Shown here piece after piece: positions 1 through 10,028 of a DNA stretch of 64,000 nt. The stretch comes from Bacillus sp. REN10 (GTDB lineage Bacteria; Bacillota; Bacilli; Bacillales; Domibacillaceae). Within the stretch, counting starts at the first letter, position 1. Each line of letters begins with the position of its first letter. The notes beneath the pieces are model-generated. The model saw only the letters and a program-made list of their open reading frames with translations, did not search any database and was not told the DNA's origin. Location: positions 248,001-312,000 of the forward strand of contig NZ_JADHDW010000001.1 of the NCBI RefSeq assembly GCF_016820555.1, read 5' to 3'. Position numbers and translations under genes: made by a program.

Positions 1-840
1 GTTCTTGTCGCATTGATTGGTTTTTCTCTTCGCGATCGCGAAAATATTTCTTGGCCTGAACAATTTGCAAAAGATATTGTCGGTTTAGGGCAAGCTGTTG
101 TTTCTAAACCTGCCAATGGTATTGCAGGGTTTTTTAATGATATTGGAAATTTGAAAAATACCTATAAAGAAAATGAAAAATTAAAGGCGCGGTTAGATGA
201 ATTAGCTCAATTGGAGAGCGATGTTGCCCGACTCGAGAAAGATAATAAGGAACTTCGAGCGATCATTGATAAAAAACAAAGTTTAGCAGATTACGAGCCT
301 GTTCAAGCCACCGTTATTGCTCAAAATCCGGATCGTTGGTTTGACGTGTTGACCATTGATCAAGGATCTGCTAGCGGTGTGCAGCCTAATATGGCTGTTA
401 TTACAGCAGAAGGACTAGTTGGGAAGGTGAAAGACACGTCTAAGTTCACCTCAACCGTCCAACTGTTGAGCGCGCATGATCCAAGAAATCGAGTGTCTGC
501 GGTGATTCAAGGCAAGAAAAATGTTTACGGTGTGATTGAAGGATATGATAAAGAAAAAGATTTGCTACTGATGACAAAAATTCCTTATGACGCCAAATTG
601 AAGAAAGGCATGATGGTGACTACTTCAGGAAAAGGCGGCGTCTTTCCGAAAGGGCTTATTATCGGTAAAGTAAAGAAATTAGTGCCTGACCAATTTGGTT
701 TAACGCAAACCGCATTAATTAAGCCGGCTGCCAAGTTTGATGATTTAGAACATGTTATGGTAGCTAAGCGAGGAATGATAACTGTGTTGCCAGAGAAGCA
801 AGAGCGTCAGCAAGTAGTTGTTGAGGAGGGGAATCTGTGA
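1..840 (+). CDS. mreC: Cell shape-determining protein MreC, 5' end outside the window
   Basis: Bitopic membrane protein that links MreB filaments to the lateral cell-wall synthesis machinery. The reading frame is open from base 1, so the start codon and most of the N-terminal membrane segment lie upstream of the window. What remains is the end of that segment (VALIGFSL), a coiled-coil stretch (NTYKENEKLKARLDELAQLE and on) and the MreC beta domain, with the family motifs ATVIAQNPDRW, GLVGKV, YGVIEGYDKEKDLL and GGVFPKGL. It overlaps mreD by 4 bases, which indicates translational coupling. Identity is near certain from similarity to B. subtilis MreC and from the mreD-minC-minD context. Confidence 0.96.
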   Translation, partial: VLVALIGFSLRDRENISWPEQFAKDIVGLGQAVVSKPANGIAGFFNDIGNLKNTYKENEKLKARLDELAQLESDVARLEKDNKELRAIIDKKQSLADYEPVQATVIAQNPDRWFDVLTIDQGSASGVQPNMAVITAEGLVGKVKDTSKFTSTVQLLSAHDPRNRVSAVIQGKKNVYGVIEGYDKEKDLLLMTKIPYDAKLKKGMMVTTSGKGGVFPKGLIIGKVKKLVPDQFGLTQTALIKPAAKFDDLEHVMVAKRGMITVLPEKQERQQVVVEEGNL

Positions 841-1352
841 AACGGTTTCTCCTTCCTCTATTAATGACCATTCTTTTTTACAGCGATAGCGTGTTTATGT
901 CTTGGATCCCTGCCCGTGCTTTTGAGGGGGAGTATGTATTAGTCTCTCATTTGTTTGTGATCGCGTTATTGTTGATGTCGATTTATTTCGATCGTAATAC
1001 AGCTATCAAATATGGTTTCCTTTTTGGTTTTCTTTTTGATATCTTTTATACGGGTATTTTAGGGGTTTATATGTTCTTTTTACCGCTCCTAGTTTATATC
1101 ACATCGAAAATGGTAAAAGTGTTGCAAAATCATTTATTTATTGTTGCTTTTATCATTCTTTTTGATCTATTTTTGTTAGAATTAATTATGTTCCAATTAA
1201 ATACATTTGTGAGCCGGACAGAGATGCAAATGCCGCAATTTTTGTCTATTCGATTATGGCCGACTTTGATGGTAAATGGCATTTTCTATCTATTTGTAGC
1301 TATTCCGCTGAAACATGTTTTTGAAAAGCTTCGACGCATTTACTTTGATTAA
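837..1352 (+). CDS. mreD: Rod shape-determining protein MreD
   Basis: Small polytopic membrane protein (171 residues) of the elongasome, working with MreB and MreC. The sequence is strongly hydrophobic, with about five predicted membrane segments and only a short C-terminal tail (KHVFEKLRRIYFD), which is the usual MreD size and layout. The start is a GTG inside the end of mreC (overlap of 4 bases), with the Shine-Dalgarno sequence GAGGAGGGG in mreC just upstream. MreD diverges quickly in sequence, so the call rests on topology together with its fixed place between mreC and minC. Confidence 0.94.
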   Translation: MKRFLLPLLMTILFYSDSVFMSWIPARAFEGEYVLVSHLFVIALLLMSIYFDRNTAIKYGFLFGFLFDIFYTGILGVYMFFLPLLVYITSKMVKVLQNHLFIVAFIILFDLFLLELIMFQLNTFVSRTEMQMPQFLSIRLWPTLMVNGIFYLFVAIPLKHVFEKLRRIYFD

Positions 1353-1429
1353 TGGCTGATATAGAAAGAAAAAAGGAAAAAGTAGAGGACTTGTCGAATT
1401 ATTTGGACAACAGAGGTGAAGAACATGCT

Positions 1430-2116
1430 ATGAAGAAAAAACAAAATGTTGTCATAAAGGGAACAAAAGATGGCTTGACGTTGCATTTAAATGATAAATG
1501 TGCTTATGCTGATTTATTAGATGAACTCAAAGAGAAAATGGTGACAGTGAACGATGAAGATCACGGAGCGATCATCACGGTGACTGTCCAGCTAGGAAAC
1601 CGTTATTTAACGCAAGAAGAAATAGAAAAGATCACCAGTCTGATTGTTGAGCAAAAGCATCTTGTGGTTGGAGAGGTAAAATCTAATGTGATGACTGTAG
1701 AGGAAGCGATTCGCTGGAAAGAGGAGAGTGAAATTGTTTCCTATACAGGAAGAGTTCGATCTGGACAAGTATTAGAAGTTGCCGGGGATTTGCTGTTGAT
1801 TGGTGATGTAAATCCGGGTGGAACGGTGAGAGCAGGACGAAATATTTATGTGATGGGTGCGTTAAAAGGAATGGCCCACGCTGGATGTTATGGGGATGAC
1901 TATGCCGTCATTGTTGCGGGTCAAATGATGCCTACACAGCTTAGAATTAGCCGTTATTTAAACCGTGCACCCGACCGCTATGAAGAAGATGAAAGCTTCG
2001 AAACGGAATGCGCCTACATAGATGAATCTAATCAAATTGTTGTTGACCGCTTGCAGGTGTTAAGGCATCTGAGACCGGAGATTTCTACGTTAAAAGGGGG
2101 AAGCCATAGTGGGTGA
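1430..2116 (+). CDS. minC: Septum site-determining protein MinC
   Basis: Inhibitor of FtsZ assembly that keeps division away from the poles, recruited to the membrane by MinD. Residues 1-100 form the N-terminal FtsZ-inhibitory domain (VVIKGTKDGLTLHL). The C-terminal beta-helix carries the hallmark VRSGQVLEVAGDLLLIGDVNPGG, followed by VRAGRNIYVMGALKGMAHAG. The frame is open further upstream, to an ATG at 1352. I place the start at ATG 1430, where the protein aligns with the start of B. subtilis MinC and an AGAGGTGAA ribosome site precedes it; this gives 228 residues, the usual length. It overlaps minD by 8 bases. Confidence 0.95.
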   Translation: MKKKQNVVIKGTKDGLTLHLNDKCAYADLLDELKEKMVTVNDEDHGAIITVTVQLGNRYLTQEEIEKITSLIVEQKHLVVGEVKSNVMTVEEAIRWKEESEIVSYTGRVRSGQVLEVAGDLLLIGDVNPGGTVRAGRNIYVMGALKGMAHAGCYGDDYAVIVAGQMMPTQLRISRYLNRAPDRYEEDESFETECAYIDESNQIVVDRLQVLRHLRPEISTLKGGSHSG

Positions 2117-2915
2117 GGCTATAGTTATTACATCTGGTAAAGGCGGAGTGGGGAAAACGACCACTTCAGCTAATTTAGGTACAGCACTTGCTCTGCAAGA
2201 AAAGAAAGTGTGTTTAGTAGATACAGATATTGGCCTTCGTAATCTAGATGTTGTGATGGGACTTGAAAACCGTATCATTTATGATTTGGTTGATGTGGTG
2301 GAAGGTCGCTGTAAAATTCATCAAGCATTGGTAAAGGATAAACGCTTTAATGATTTATTGTTTTTATTGCCAGCAGCTCAAACATCAGATAAAACAGCTG
2401 TGACTCCAGAACAGATGAAGAAATTAATTGAGGAATTAAAGCAAGATTTCGATTATGTGTTAATTGATTGTCCAGCAGGTATTGAACAAGGCTATAAAAA
2501 TGCGATTGCTGGAGCGGATAAAGCCATTGTTGTAACGACGCCAGAAAAAGCATCTGTGCGCGATGCGGATCGAGTGATCGGTTTGCTTGAAAAGGAAGAA
2601 GGAATGGAGCCGCCCAAATTAATTATTAATCGAATTCGCAGTCATATGATGACGCAAGGCGATATGCTCGATGTGGATGAAGTGACGACCCATTTATCGA
2701 TTGAATTAATTGGCATTGTTGTGGATGATGACGAGGTCATTAAGTCGTCACACACGGGTCAACCGATCACACATAATCCAAACAATCGGGCTTCCATCGC
2801 TTATCGCAACATTGCTAGAAGAATTCTTGGTGAGTCTGTTCCGCTTCAACCGCTCGAAGAAGTGAAAGAAGGATTTTTCGCTCGCTTTAAAAACTTTTTT
2901 AGCGTGCGTTCTTAA
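2109..2915 (+). CDS. minD: Septum site-determining ATPase MinD
   Basis: ParA/MinD-family ATPase (268 residues) that binds the membrane as an ATP dimer and recruits MinC. The deviant Walker A motif SGKGGVGKTT is at about residues 8-17, followed by DTDIGLRNLDVVMGLENR and the DCPAG Walker B region. The C-terminus (FFARFKNFFSVRS) is the amphipathic membrane-targeting helix typical of the family. The GTG start overlaps the end of minC, with an AAAAGGGGGAAGC ribosome site. A strong intrinsic terminator follows at 2990, so the mre-min transcript probably ends here. Confidence 0.98.
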   Translation: MGEAIVITSGKGGVGKTTTSANLGTALALQEKKVCLVDTDIGLRNLDVVMGLENRIIYDLVDVVEGRCKIHQALVKDKRFNDLLFLLPAAQTSDKTAVTPEQMKKLIEELKQDFDYVLIDCPAGIEQGYKNAIAGADKAIVVTTPEKASVRDADRVIGLLEKEEGMEPPKLIINRIRSHMMTQGDMLDVDEVTTHLSIELIGIVVDDDEVIKSSHTGQPITHNPNNRASIAYRNIARRILGESVPLQPLEEVKEGFFARFKNFFSVRS

Positions 2916-2989
2916 TGAATAAATAGAAGAGGCATTCTCATACATATGCAGCTATTTCAAAATCGTTATACAGGAACGATCAGGTTTTT

Positions 2990-3020
2990 AGCTTCTTATC
3001 ATGAGAAGCTTCTTTTTTTT
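2990..3020 (+). terminator. Intrinsic terminator after minD
   Basis: The inverted repeat AGCTTCT...AGAAGCT closes a short loop and is followed by eight T residues. It lies 75 bases after the minD stop and before spoIVFA, consistent with separating the vegetative mre-min transcript from the sporulation-specific spoIVF operon. Confidence 0.85.
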
Positions 3021-3059
3021 GCTTTTCTTCTACTATACTTCTTAATTTTTGACTCCTTT

Positions 3060-3067
3060 CATATGTT
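3060..3067 (+). promoter_or_regulatory. Candidate sigma-E -10 element upstream of spoIVFA
   Basis: CATATGTT resembles the sigma-E -10 consensus CATACAAT in six of eight places. An AT-rich stretch (TTAATTT) lies about 13 bases upstream as a possible -35. The spoIVF operon of B. subtilis is transcribed by sigma-E, so a promoter is expected in this short region after the minD terminator. The match is partial and the call tentative. Confidence 0.35.
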
Positions 3068-3153
3068 TTAGTAAGGCGATGCTAAACCATCATGTGGAGT
3101 CGAATGACCTTTTATTTTTAACATTGCCTTTATTAATGAAGAGGAGTAAAGGA

Positions 3154-3813
3154 GTGAGTAAGTTGAGAGAAGAGGAGAAAGATTTTCTATCGACTGAACA
3201 AGATCAGCAGGATCATCAGTTGTCCTTTCGATTGAATCGCCTGTTATTTAAAGGGTTAGCTTCTCTTATATTTGTTCTTGCTGTAGCGATTATGTTTAAA
3301 CAATCCTCTTCGCCATTTGTTGAGGGACAGGCGTGGATGAGAGAAGTGATGGAAAAGGAATTTCAATTCTCTAAAGCGGCTGAATGGTATGAGAAAACGT
3401 TGGGAGAACCTCTTCCTTTTACCGTTGATGGCTGGACTCAACAGGAGACGGTGGTAAACGAGCAAACGGAATATGCGATACCCGTCTCTGGGAAAGTAGT
3501 AGAAGACTTTCAGACGAATGGAAAGGGGCTTATGGTAGAAGCTGGTGTCAATGAAGGAGTGAAGGCGATTAAAGCGGGGACCGTGATTTTTGTCGGGCAA
3601 AAGGATGAATTCGGCCAAACCGTTGTTGTTCAGCATGCGGACAATAGCGAATCATGGTATGGGCATGTGGCAGACCCAACTGTCCGACCTTATGAAAAGG
3701 TGGAAGCGGGAAATGTACTAGCCCAACTGTCTCCAAGTCAACAGACATTCTATTTAGCGATTAAGAAAGATGGAGTATTTGTCGATCCGGGAACGGTGAT
3801 CTCATTTGAATAA
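3154..3813 (+). CDS. spoIVFA: Stage IV sporulation protein FA, inhibitor of SpoIVFB
   Basis: Outer forespore membrane protein that anchors and restrains the SpoIVFB protease until the SpoIVB signal arrives, so controlling pro-sigma-K processing. It has a charged cytoplasmic N-terminus, one membrane segment (about LASLIFVLAVAIMF) and a C-terminal degenerate LytM/M23-like domain (IPVSGKVVEDFQTNG, VVQHADNSESWYGHV, DPGTVISFE). The frame is open back to 3049. I choose GTG 3154 because AGGAG at 3142 sits 7 bases upstream; neither ATG 3136 nor TTG 3049 has a good ribosome site. The resulting 219 residues is shorter than the 264 of B. subtilis, the shortfall being in the N-terminal tail. It overlaps spoIVFB by 8 bases. 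Confidence 0.9.
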   Translation: MSKLREEEKDFLSTEQDQQDHQLSFRLNRLLFKGLASLIFVLAVAIMFKQSSSPFVEGQAWMREVMEKEFQFSKAAEWYEKTLGEPLPFTVDGWTQQETVVNEQTEYAIPVSGKVVEDFQTNGKGLMVEAGVNEGVKAIKAGTVIFVGQKDEFGQTVVVQHADNSESWYGHVADPTVRPYEKVEAGNVLAQLSPSQQTFYLAIKKDGVFVDPGTVISFE

Positions 3814-4663
3814 GCTCATTAGAAAGATATCTATTCATCCGCTGATGTGGGTCATGATTGCCTTTTCGGCACTGACGGGGCGATTTATTGATTTATTGAT
3901 GATTTTTTTCATTATTGCGATTCATGAGTTGGGACATGCTTGGATGGCTTTGTTGTTTCAATGGCGCATTAAGCGAGTGGTATTTCTGCCCTTTGGCGGC
4001 GTGGCGGAAGTAGATGAGCATGGCAATCGACCAGCTAGAGAAGAATTGTGGGTCATTTTAGCGGGTCCACTGCAGCATATATGGTTGTTTTTGGCCGCTT
4101 GGTTGCTATTTATATTAGGATGGATGCCAGAAAATCTTTATCAAACGTTTTGGCAGTTTAATTTGGCTATTTTCTTGTTTAACTTACTCCCGGTTTATCC
4201 GCTTGATGGCGGAAAGCTGCTGATGCTTCTCGTTTCTTTACGGCAGCCTTTTTTATTCACGATTCGTCTAGCAATTTTGTTTTCCGCTTTATGTCTCTTG
4301 TGTCTTCAGCTGATTATTTTATTCTTTTTACCTTTCCACCTTCAAGCTTGGTTAATTATTGCTTATTTGATAGTGGCTCTATGGAGAGAATGGAAAGATA
4401 AGCAGTACACCTTTATTCGCTTTTTGTTGGAGAGGTATTATGGGAACAAAGAGGGAGCCATCAAGTTAAAGCCGCTTAAGGTGTCTTGTGATGCTAAGCT
4501 CTCTTCTGTTTTAGAGCAGTTTCGACGCAATACGAAGCATATTGTCTATGTTACTGAAAATGGGGAGGAAATTGGACGATTGGATGAAAACGAAGTGTTG
4601 TATGCTTATTTTTCCGAAAAGAGAACAGCTGCTTGTTTAAAGGAATTGCTTCCTGTTGATTGA
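3806..4663 (+). CDS. spoIVFB: Stage IV sporulation protein FB, site-2 intramembrane metalloprotease
   Basis: Zinc metalloprotease in the forespore outer membrane that cleaves pro-sigma-K in the mother cell. The zinc-binding motif HELGH is near residue 41 and the second catalytic motif, PLDGGKLL (the NPDG-type third ligand), is near residue 132. Several membrane segments are followed by a cytoplasmic CBS-like C-terminal domain (HIVYVTENGEEIGRLDENEVLYAYF), which in B. subtilis senses ATP. The start is TTG at 3806 inside spoIVFA, aligned with the B. subtilis N-terminus (MNKxxxKI.IHP). Length 285 against 288 in B. subtilis. Confidence 0.96.
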   Translation: MNKLIRKISIHPLMWVMIAFSALTGRFIDLLMIFFIIAIHELGHAWMALLFQWRIKRVVFLPFGGVAEVDEHGNRPAREELWVILAGPLQHIWLFLAAWLLFILGWMPENLYQTFWQFNLAIFLFNLLPVYPLDGGKLLMLLVSLRQPFLFTIRLAILFSALCLLCLQLIILFFLPFHLQAWLIIAYLIVALWREWKDKQYTFIRFLLERYYGNKEGAIKLKPLKVSCDAKLSSVLEQFRRNTKHIVYVTENGEEIGRLDENEVLYAYFSEKRTAACLKELLPVD

Positions 4664-4719
4664 CGAATAAGGAATTGCTCGGTAAAGTGGAATGAAATAG
4701 ATCAGAAAGCAGGTTTTGT

Positions 4720-6168
4720 ATGAACACGTTAATTGTTAGTGTGAAAGGAAGAGAACAAAGAGTAGCGGTCGTGCAAAATGGCCGAGCAGAGCAATTTCAT
4801 GTGTTTCAGCCGGCAGAACAATCTCATGTCGGCTTTTTATATTATGGAGTGATTGAGAAGGTAGAAAAAGGAATGAATGCTTGTTTTGTCAACATCGGTC
4901 TTAGACAAAACGGTTATTTGCATCGCGATCAATTGCCAGGGCATCAAAATCGATCCATCGGACAGCTCGTGCATCAAGGTCAAAAAATAATTGTGCAAGT
5001 AATGAAAGATGGAACAGAAACGAAAGGGCCTCGTCTGTCAGCTGTGATTGAGTGGCCAGGTGAGAAGTTAGTGTATTTGCCTGACGGCGGCTATACTGCG
5101 CTCTCTAAAAAAGTAACGGATGCACAAAAGCGCGAGCGAGTAGCCAGCTGGGCAAAAAATTGGAAGCGTGAGGAAGAGGGGCTTATTTTACGTACAGCTG
5201 CTTTTGATGCAACAGAAGAAGCTCTTTTGTCAGAAGCGGAACAGTTAAGAAGTGAGCATGAACAGCTCGTCAAAAACGTATTAACAAGCAAAGCCCCGTC
5301 TTTATTGCGGGAGAAGCCGCTTTTAATAGAAGAATTATTTGCTCGGATGCAATCGTTGCACACAGGAGAGCTCATTTGTGATAGTGTCGAGTTTCTGTCA
5401 TTGTTAACAAAAGATCCTCGTTTTCAGCCAAGTCAGTGGGCGGTAAAACATCACTCAGCGGATGAAGATCTATTTTCAGCGAATGGAATGGACAGTGAAT
5501 TAGAGAAAGCGTTAAAGCGAATCGTCTGGCTGCCAAGCGGAGGATTTCTTGTGATTGAGCGTACAGAGGCGATGACGGTCATCGATGTGAACACAGGGAA
5601 ATTCACTGGGAAAAGCAGTCAAGCTCAAACCGTTTTATTAACAAATAAAGAAGCAGCGATTGAAGCGGCGCGCCAACTGCGATTGCGAGATATTAGCGGC
5701 ATTATTATTATTGATTTTATTGATATGTTTCACGATCAAGATCGGCTTGTGATTGAAAGACTGTTAAAGCAAGAAGTGAAAAAAGATGCTAAATCCGTCT
5801 CTATCCGTGAATTTACTTCGCTTGGCTTGATGCAGATCACTCGAAAGAAAACGAAGCCTTCGGTATTAGAAACGCTAACGGAACCTTGTCCAATTTGTCA
5901 AGGTAGCGCGCGGGTGAAAAGTGCTGAAACGGTCGCTTTTGAATTAGAACGCCAGCTGCTGCAATATGCGAGGGATGAACAAGAAGCGATTCTAGTAGAA
6001 TTGACACAAGAAGTGAGGGAAATCTTTGTTGGCGAACAGCGGCAATTTCATCAGCAGCTTGAAGCGCTTCTCCACAAAAAAATCATTTATCGTCTCATTG
6101 ATGCTCCAATTCCAATGGCAAAGATCATTCGGGCAGGGACAACAGCGGAGCTATCAACAAATACATAA
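4720..6168 (+). CDS. rng: Ribonuclease G (RNase E/G family)
   Basis: Endoribonuclease of the RNase E/G family (482 residues). An S1-like domain lies at about 38-110 (FLYYGVIEKVEKGMNACFVNIG). The catalytic DNase-I-like region has the metal-binding aspartates in TVIDVNTGKFTG and IIIIDFIDM, and the zinc-link cysteines are in CPICQG near residue 393. It lacks the long C-terminal scaffold of RNase E. B. subtilis has no RNase E/G, but several other bacilli carry this gene between spoIVFB and rplU, as here. ATG start with AGCAGG about 7 bases upstream. The 56-base gap from spoIVFB has no terminator, so readthrough is possible. Confidence 0.93.
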   Translation: MNTLIVSVKGREQRVAVVQNGRAEQFHVFQPAEQSHVGFLYYGVIEKVEKGMNACFVNIGLRQNGYLHRDQLPGHQNRSIGQLVHQGQKIIVQVMKDGTETKGPRLSAVIEWPGEKLVYLPDGGYTALSKKVTDAQKRERVASWAKNWKREEEGLILRTAAFDATEEALLSEAEQLRSEHEQLVKNVLTSKAPSLLREKPLLIEELFARMQSLHTGELICDSVEFLSLLTKDPRFQPSQWAVKHHSADEDLFSANGMDSELEKALKRIVWLPSGGFLVIERTEAMTVIDVNTGKFTGKSSQAQTVLLTNKEAAIEAARQLRLRDISGIIIIDFIDMFHDQDRLVIERLLKQEVKKDAKSVSIREFTSLGLMQITRKKTKPSVLETLTEPCPICQGSARVKSAETVAFELERQLLQYARDEQEAILVELTQEVREIFVGEQRQFHQQLEALLHKKIIYRLIDAPIPMAKIIRAGTTAELSTNT

Positions 6169-6235
6169 TTGTATAAATGTTATCGATTGGCCGTGGATCA
6201 TTTACACTGTATGAAAAGATAGACGATAAAAAACG

Positions 6236-6264
6236 TTGACACCTAATTAGTAAAATGATAAGAT
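6236..6264 (+). promoter_or_regulatory. Sigma-A promoter of rplU-prp-rpmA
   Basis: TTGACA at 6236-6241 and TAAGAT at 6259-6264 with a 17-base spacer give a near-consensus vegetative promoter. The start of transcription would be near 6271, just ahead of the L21 leader. Confidence 0.8.
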
Positions 6265-6270
6265 TCTAAT

Positions 6271-6385
6271 GTTATTGTTTGTAGCACCCGTGCTACAACC
6301 GCACATTACAGGTTGTAAGTGTATGCTTTCTTTTCGCATGTCACCTGACAATGGCGAGTCTGAGTTAATTAAGGAGGTGCAGAGA
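6271..6385 (+). promoter_or_regulatory. Ribosomal protein L21 leader
   Basis: The 5' untranslated region of about 115 bases contains a GTAGCACCCGTGCTAC hairpin, an ACCGCACATTACAGGTTGTAAG segment and the AAGGAGGTG ribosome site. This matches what I recall of the conserved L21 leader of Firmicutes rplU operons, an RNA element thought to mediate autoregulation by L21. Assignment is by position and hairpin layout; a covariance-model search against the L21 leader family would confirm it. Confidence 0.75.
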
Positions 6386-6694
6386 ATGTACGCAATTATT
6401 GAAACTGGCGGTAAACAACTAAAGGTAGAAGAAGGTCAAGCAATCTACATTGAAAAATTAGATGCAGCAGAAGGTGAATCTGTTACATTTGATCAAGTAT
6501 TATTCGTTGGTGGCGACACTGTGAAAGTAGGAAGCCCACTTGTTGAGGGAGCTACTGTTACAGCGAAAGTTGAAAAACAAGGCCGTCAAAAGAAAATTAC
6601 TGTTTTCAAATTCAAAGCTAAGAAAAACTACCGCAGAAAACAAGGTCATCGTCAACCATACACTAAAGTTGTAATTGAAAAAATCAACGCGTAA
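6386..6694 (+). CDS. rplU: 50S ribosomal protein L21
   Basis: Large-subunit protein L21 that binds 23S rRNA, 102 residues as in B. subtilis. It begins [18 protein letters not shown] and ends in the basic RNA-binding tail [25 protein letters not shown]. The open frame extends upstream to 6269 through the leader RNA, but the AAGGAGGTG ribosome site at 6371 and family length fix the start at ATG 6386. First gene of the L21-Prp-L27 unit. Confidence 0.99.
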   Translation: MYAIIETGGKQLKVEEGQAIYIEKLDAAEGESVTFDQVLFVGGDTVKVGSPLVEGATVTAKVEKQGRQKKITVFKFKAKKNYRRKQGHRQPYTKVVIEKINA

Positions 6695-6706
6695 GGCGAT
6701 GTTTTT

Positions 6707-7033
6707 ATGATTCGAGTCAACATATCGAAGCTTCCTTCTGGAAAGATCTCATCTTTCACGATGAAGGGGCATGCGGAATTTGCCGAACATGGAAAAGATT
6801 TAGTTTGCGCGGCAGCAACAGCTGTCTCTTTCGGAGCATTAAACGCCATTCTTTCTTTGACAGAGGCGGATCTCCAAATCGATCAAGGAAAAGAAGGCGG
6901 TTTTCTCCGCTGCGTCGTACCGGAAAATCTTTCTGAAAGCGAACAGGAGAAAGTACAATTGCTTCTTGAAGGCATGATTGTTTCCCTGCAAACAATCGAA
7001 CGTGATTATGGCGAATACATTAAAATCAACTAG
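6707..7033 (+). CDS. prp: Ribosomal-processing cysteine protease Prp
   Basis: Small cysteine protease (108 residues; YsxB in B. subtilis) that removes the N-terminal extension of L27, an essential step in Firmicutes. The catalytic pair is visible as His in MKGHAEFAEHG (about residue 22) and Cys in DLVCAAATAVSFG (about residue 34). Its substrate gene rpmA follows 15 bases downstream and encodes the matching extended L27. Part of the rplU-prp-rpmA operon. Confidence 0.96.
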   Translation: MIRVNISKLPSGKISSFTMKGHAEFAEHGKDLVCAAATAVSFGALNAILSLTEADLQIDQGKEGGFLRCVVPENLSESEQEKVQLLLEGMIVSLQTIERDYGEYIKIN

Positions 7034-7333
<300 letters not shown>

Positions 7334-7350
7334 GAGTAAAGGCTATAGCA

Positions 7351-7388
7351 ATAAAGCTCTAACCCATGGGTTAGGGCTTTATTTTTTT
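7351..7388 (+). terminator. Intrinsic terminator after rpmA
   Basis: Thirteen-base stem AAAGCTCTAACCC/GGGTTAGGGCTTT with a 3-base loop, followed by a run of T residues. It ends the rplU-prp-rpmA operon. Confidence 0.93.
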
Positions 7389-7440
7389 CTGAATGAGCGA
7401 GCGATAGAAGAGAATGAACTCTCCATTTCGAAGTGATTTC

Positions 7441-7449
7441 TGTTATACT
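7441..7449 (+). promoter_or_regulatory. Extended -10 promoter upstream of spo0B
   Basis: TGTTATACT forms an extended -10 (TG-N-TATACT) 120 bases ahead of spo0B and just after the rpmA terminator. No good -35 is visible. The 5' leader that follows contains an imperfect GA-rich/CT-rich hairpin at about 7507-7543, shortly before the GGAGGT ribosome site. Confidence 0.5.
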
Positions 7450-7568
7450 AACATAAAGCCAGCGTTAATTGACGACTAATGGATAATGGCATAGGTTTAA
7501 TGAAGAAGAGGGAGTACAAGGTATTTTCTGACTCCTCCCTTCGATTAATTCATGGAGGTCTTTTGTAA

Positions 7569-8114
7569 TTGATGATGAAAAATGAAGACTGGACGGTTAT
7601 CCAAGCGATGCGGCATGCAAGGCATGATTGGATGAATCAACTTCAGCTAATAAAAGGCTTTATGGCTCTCGGAAAATTGGAGGAAGCAGAACGTGTGATT
7701 GAAACAACGATTTTGCAAGCGAGGCAGGAAGCGCACTTATGTAATTTGTGTTTACCGAAGTTTGCTGAAAAGTTGTTAACCTTCAATTGGGAAGAACATT
7801 CCTTTCAATTAGAATACGAAGTTTTAGACCATGAAATTTGCGTAAATATAAATGATGAGTGGCTAAGTGAATGGGTTGGTTCACTTTTTCACTTAATTGA
7901 GGCTCATATTGAACGATATGCAGATAACCTTCTCTGCCTCTCCATTCATAAGGCAGATGAAGGGCTTCGTTTCTTTTTTGAATTCAGTGGAATAATACAA
8001 AATGAGCATGGATTGTTAGAATGTGTCGAAGCCCAGCTAAACACACCGTATATTCAACAATGGAATATTCATGAGTATTCTAGTAAAGAATTGTTATTTG
8101 AAGTCGTCCTTTAA
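7569..8114 (+). CDS. spo0B: Sporulation initiation phosphotransferase Spo0B
   Basis: Phosphorelay protein passing phosphate from Spo0F to Spo0A. It has the histidine-kinase-like dimerisation hairpin with the active histidine in HARHDWMNQLQLIKG (about residue 19, matching His30 of B. subtilis), and a degenerate ATPase-like C-terminal half (LTFNWEEHSFQLEYEVLD). Three in-frame starts are possible: TTG 7569, ATG 7572 and ATG 7575. GGAGGT at 7554-7559 is 9 bases before the TTG, so 7569 is best by spacing. At 181 residues it is a little shorter than B. subtilis Spo0B (192). It precedes obg, as usual in bacilli. Confidence 0.93.
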   Translation: MMMKNEDWTVIQAMRHARHDWMNQLQLIKGFMALGKLEEAERVIETTILQARQEAHLCNLCLPKFAEKLLTFNWEEHSFQLEYEVLDHEICVNINDEWLSEWVGSLFHLIEAHIERYADNLLCLSIHKADEGLRFFFEFSGIIQNEHGLLECVEAQLNTPYIQQWNIHEYSSKELLFEVVL

Positions 8115-8186
8115 TGGTTTCTTCCATACGGTAGGACACGAAAGGTTTATCTCGCTTATTTTAAATTTAAGATGTTTTAATGATAA

Positions 8187-9488
<1,302 letters not shown>

Positions 9489-9516
9489 TCGGTCGCTGTA
9501 AAGTGGGGGAAGCACA

Positions 9517-9972
9517 TTGGCAAAGAAGGATTTTGATCAAAAATTTTATCTTGTGCGAGCGGATGTTTTGCCAGAAGCGATGAAAAAAACGCTCGAGGCA
9601 AAAGAACTCATTGAGCGACGCAAAGTAGATTCTGTCTGGGATGCCGTTAAAAAAGTCGACTTAAGTCGCAGCGCTTTTTATAAATATCGAGATACGGTCT
9701 TTCCTTTTCATAAAATTGTGAAAGAACGAATTATTACTTTGTTTTTTCATCTTGAAGACCGTTCAGGTACATTGTCAGAATTGCTTCGGCTAGTAGCGAA
9801 ATATCATGGTAACATTTTAACGATTCACCAAACGATTCCGATTCAAGGGAGAGCAAATGTCACCTTGTCGTTAAATGTGACCGATATGACGATTGATTTG
9901 GAAGAAATGCTTATGGAATTGAAAAACTTAGAATTTGTAGATACGGTAGAAGTTCTCGGCTCTGGTGCTTAA
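9517..9972 (+). CDS. pheB: ACT domain-containing protein PheB (UPF0735)
   Basis: Small ACT-domain protein (151 residues). The N-terminal half is a short helical region ([34 protein letters not shown]) that resembles an HTH. The C-terminal half is an ACT domain ([37 protein letters not shown]). The family lies next to pheA in bacilli and is assumed to have a regulatory role in aromatic amino-acid metabolism, but I know of no proven mechanism. TTG start with GGGGGAAG upstream. It ends 56 bases before pheA. Confidence 0.9.
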   Translation: MAKKDFDQKFYLVRADVLPEAMKKTLEAKELIERRKVDSVWDAVKKVDLSRSAFYKYRDTVFPFHKIVKERIITLFFHLEDRSGTLSELLRLVAKYHGNILTIHQTIPIQGRANVTLSLNVTDMTIDLEEMLMELKNLEFVDTVEVLGSGA

Positions 9973-10028
9973 GAGCCGCCTTTTACTAAGGTGAATTTTT
10001 TTAATATTCTTACAAGGGAGAGAGCCAG

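Noticed and set aside
6269-6385. N-terminal extension of L21
   Set aside because: The frame is open through the L21 leader RNA, but L21 is 102 residues in relatives and the AAGGAGGTG site fixes the start at 6386.
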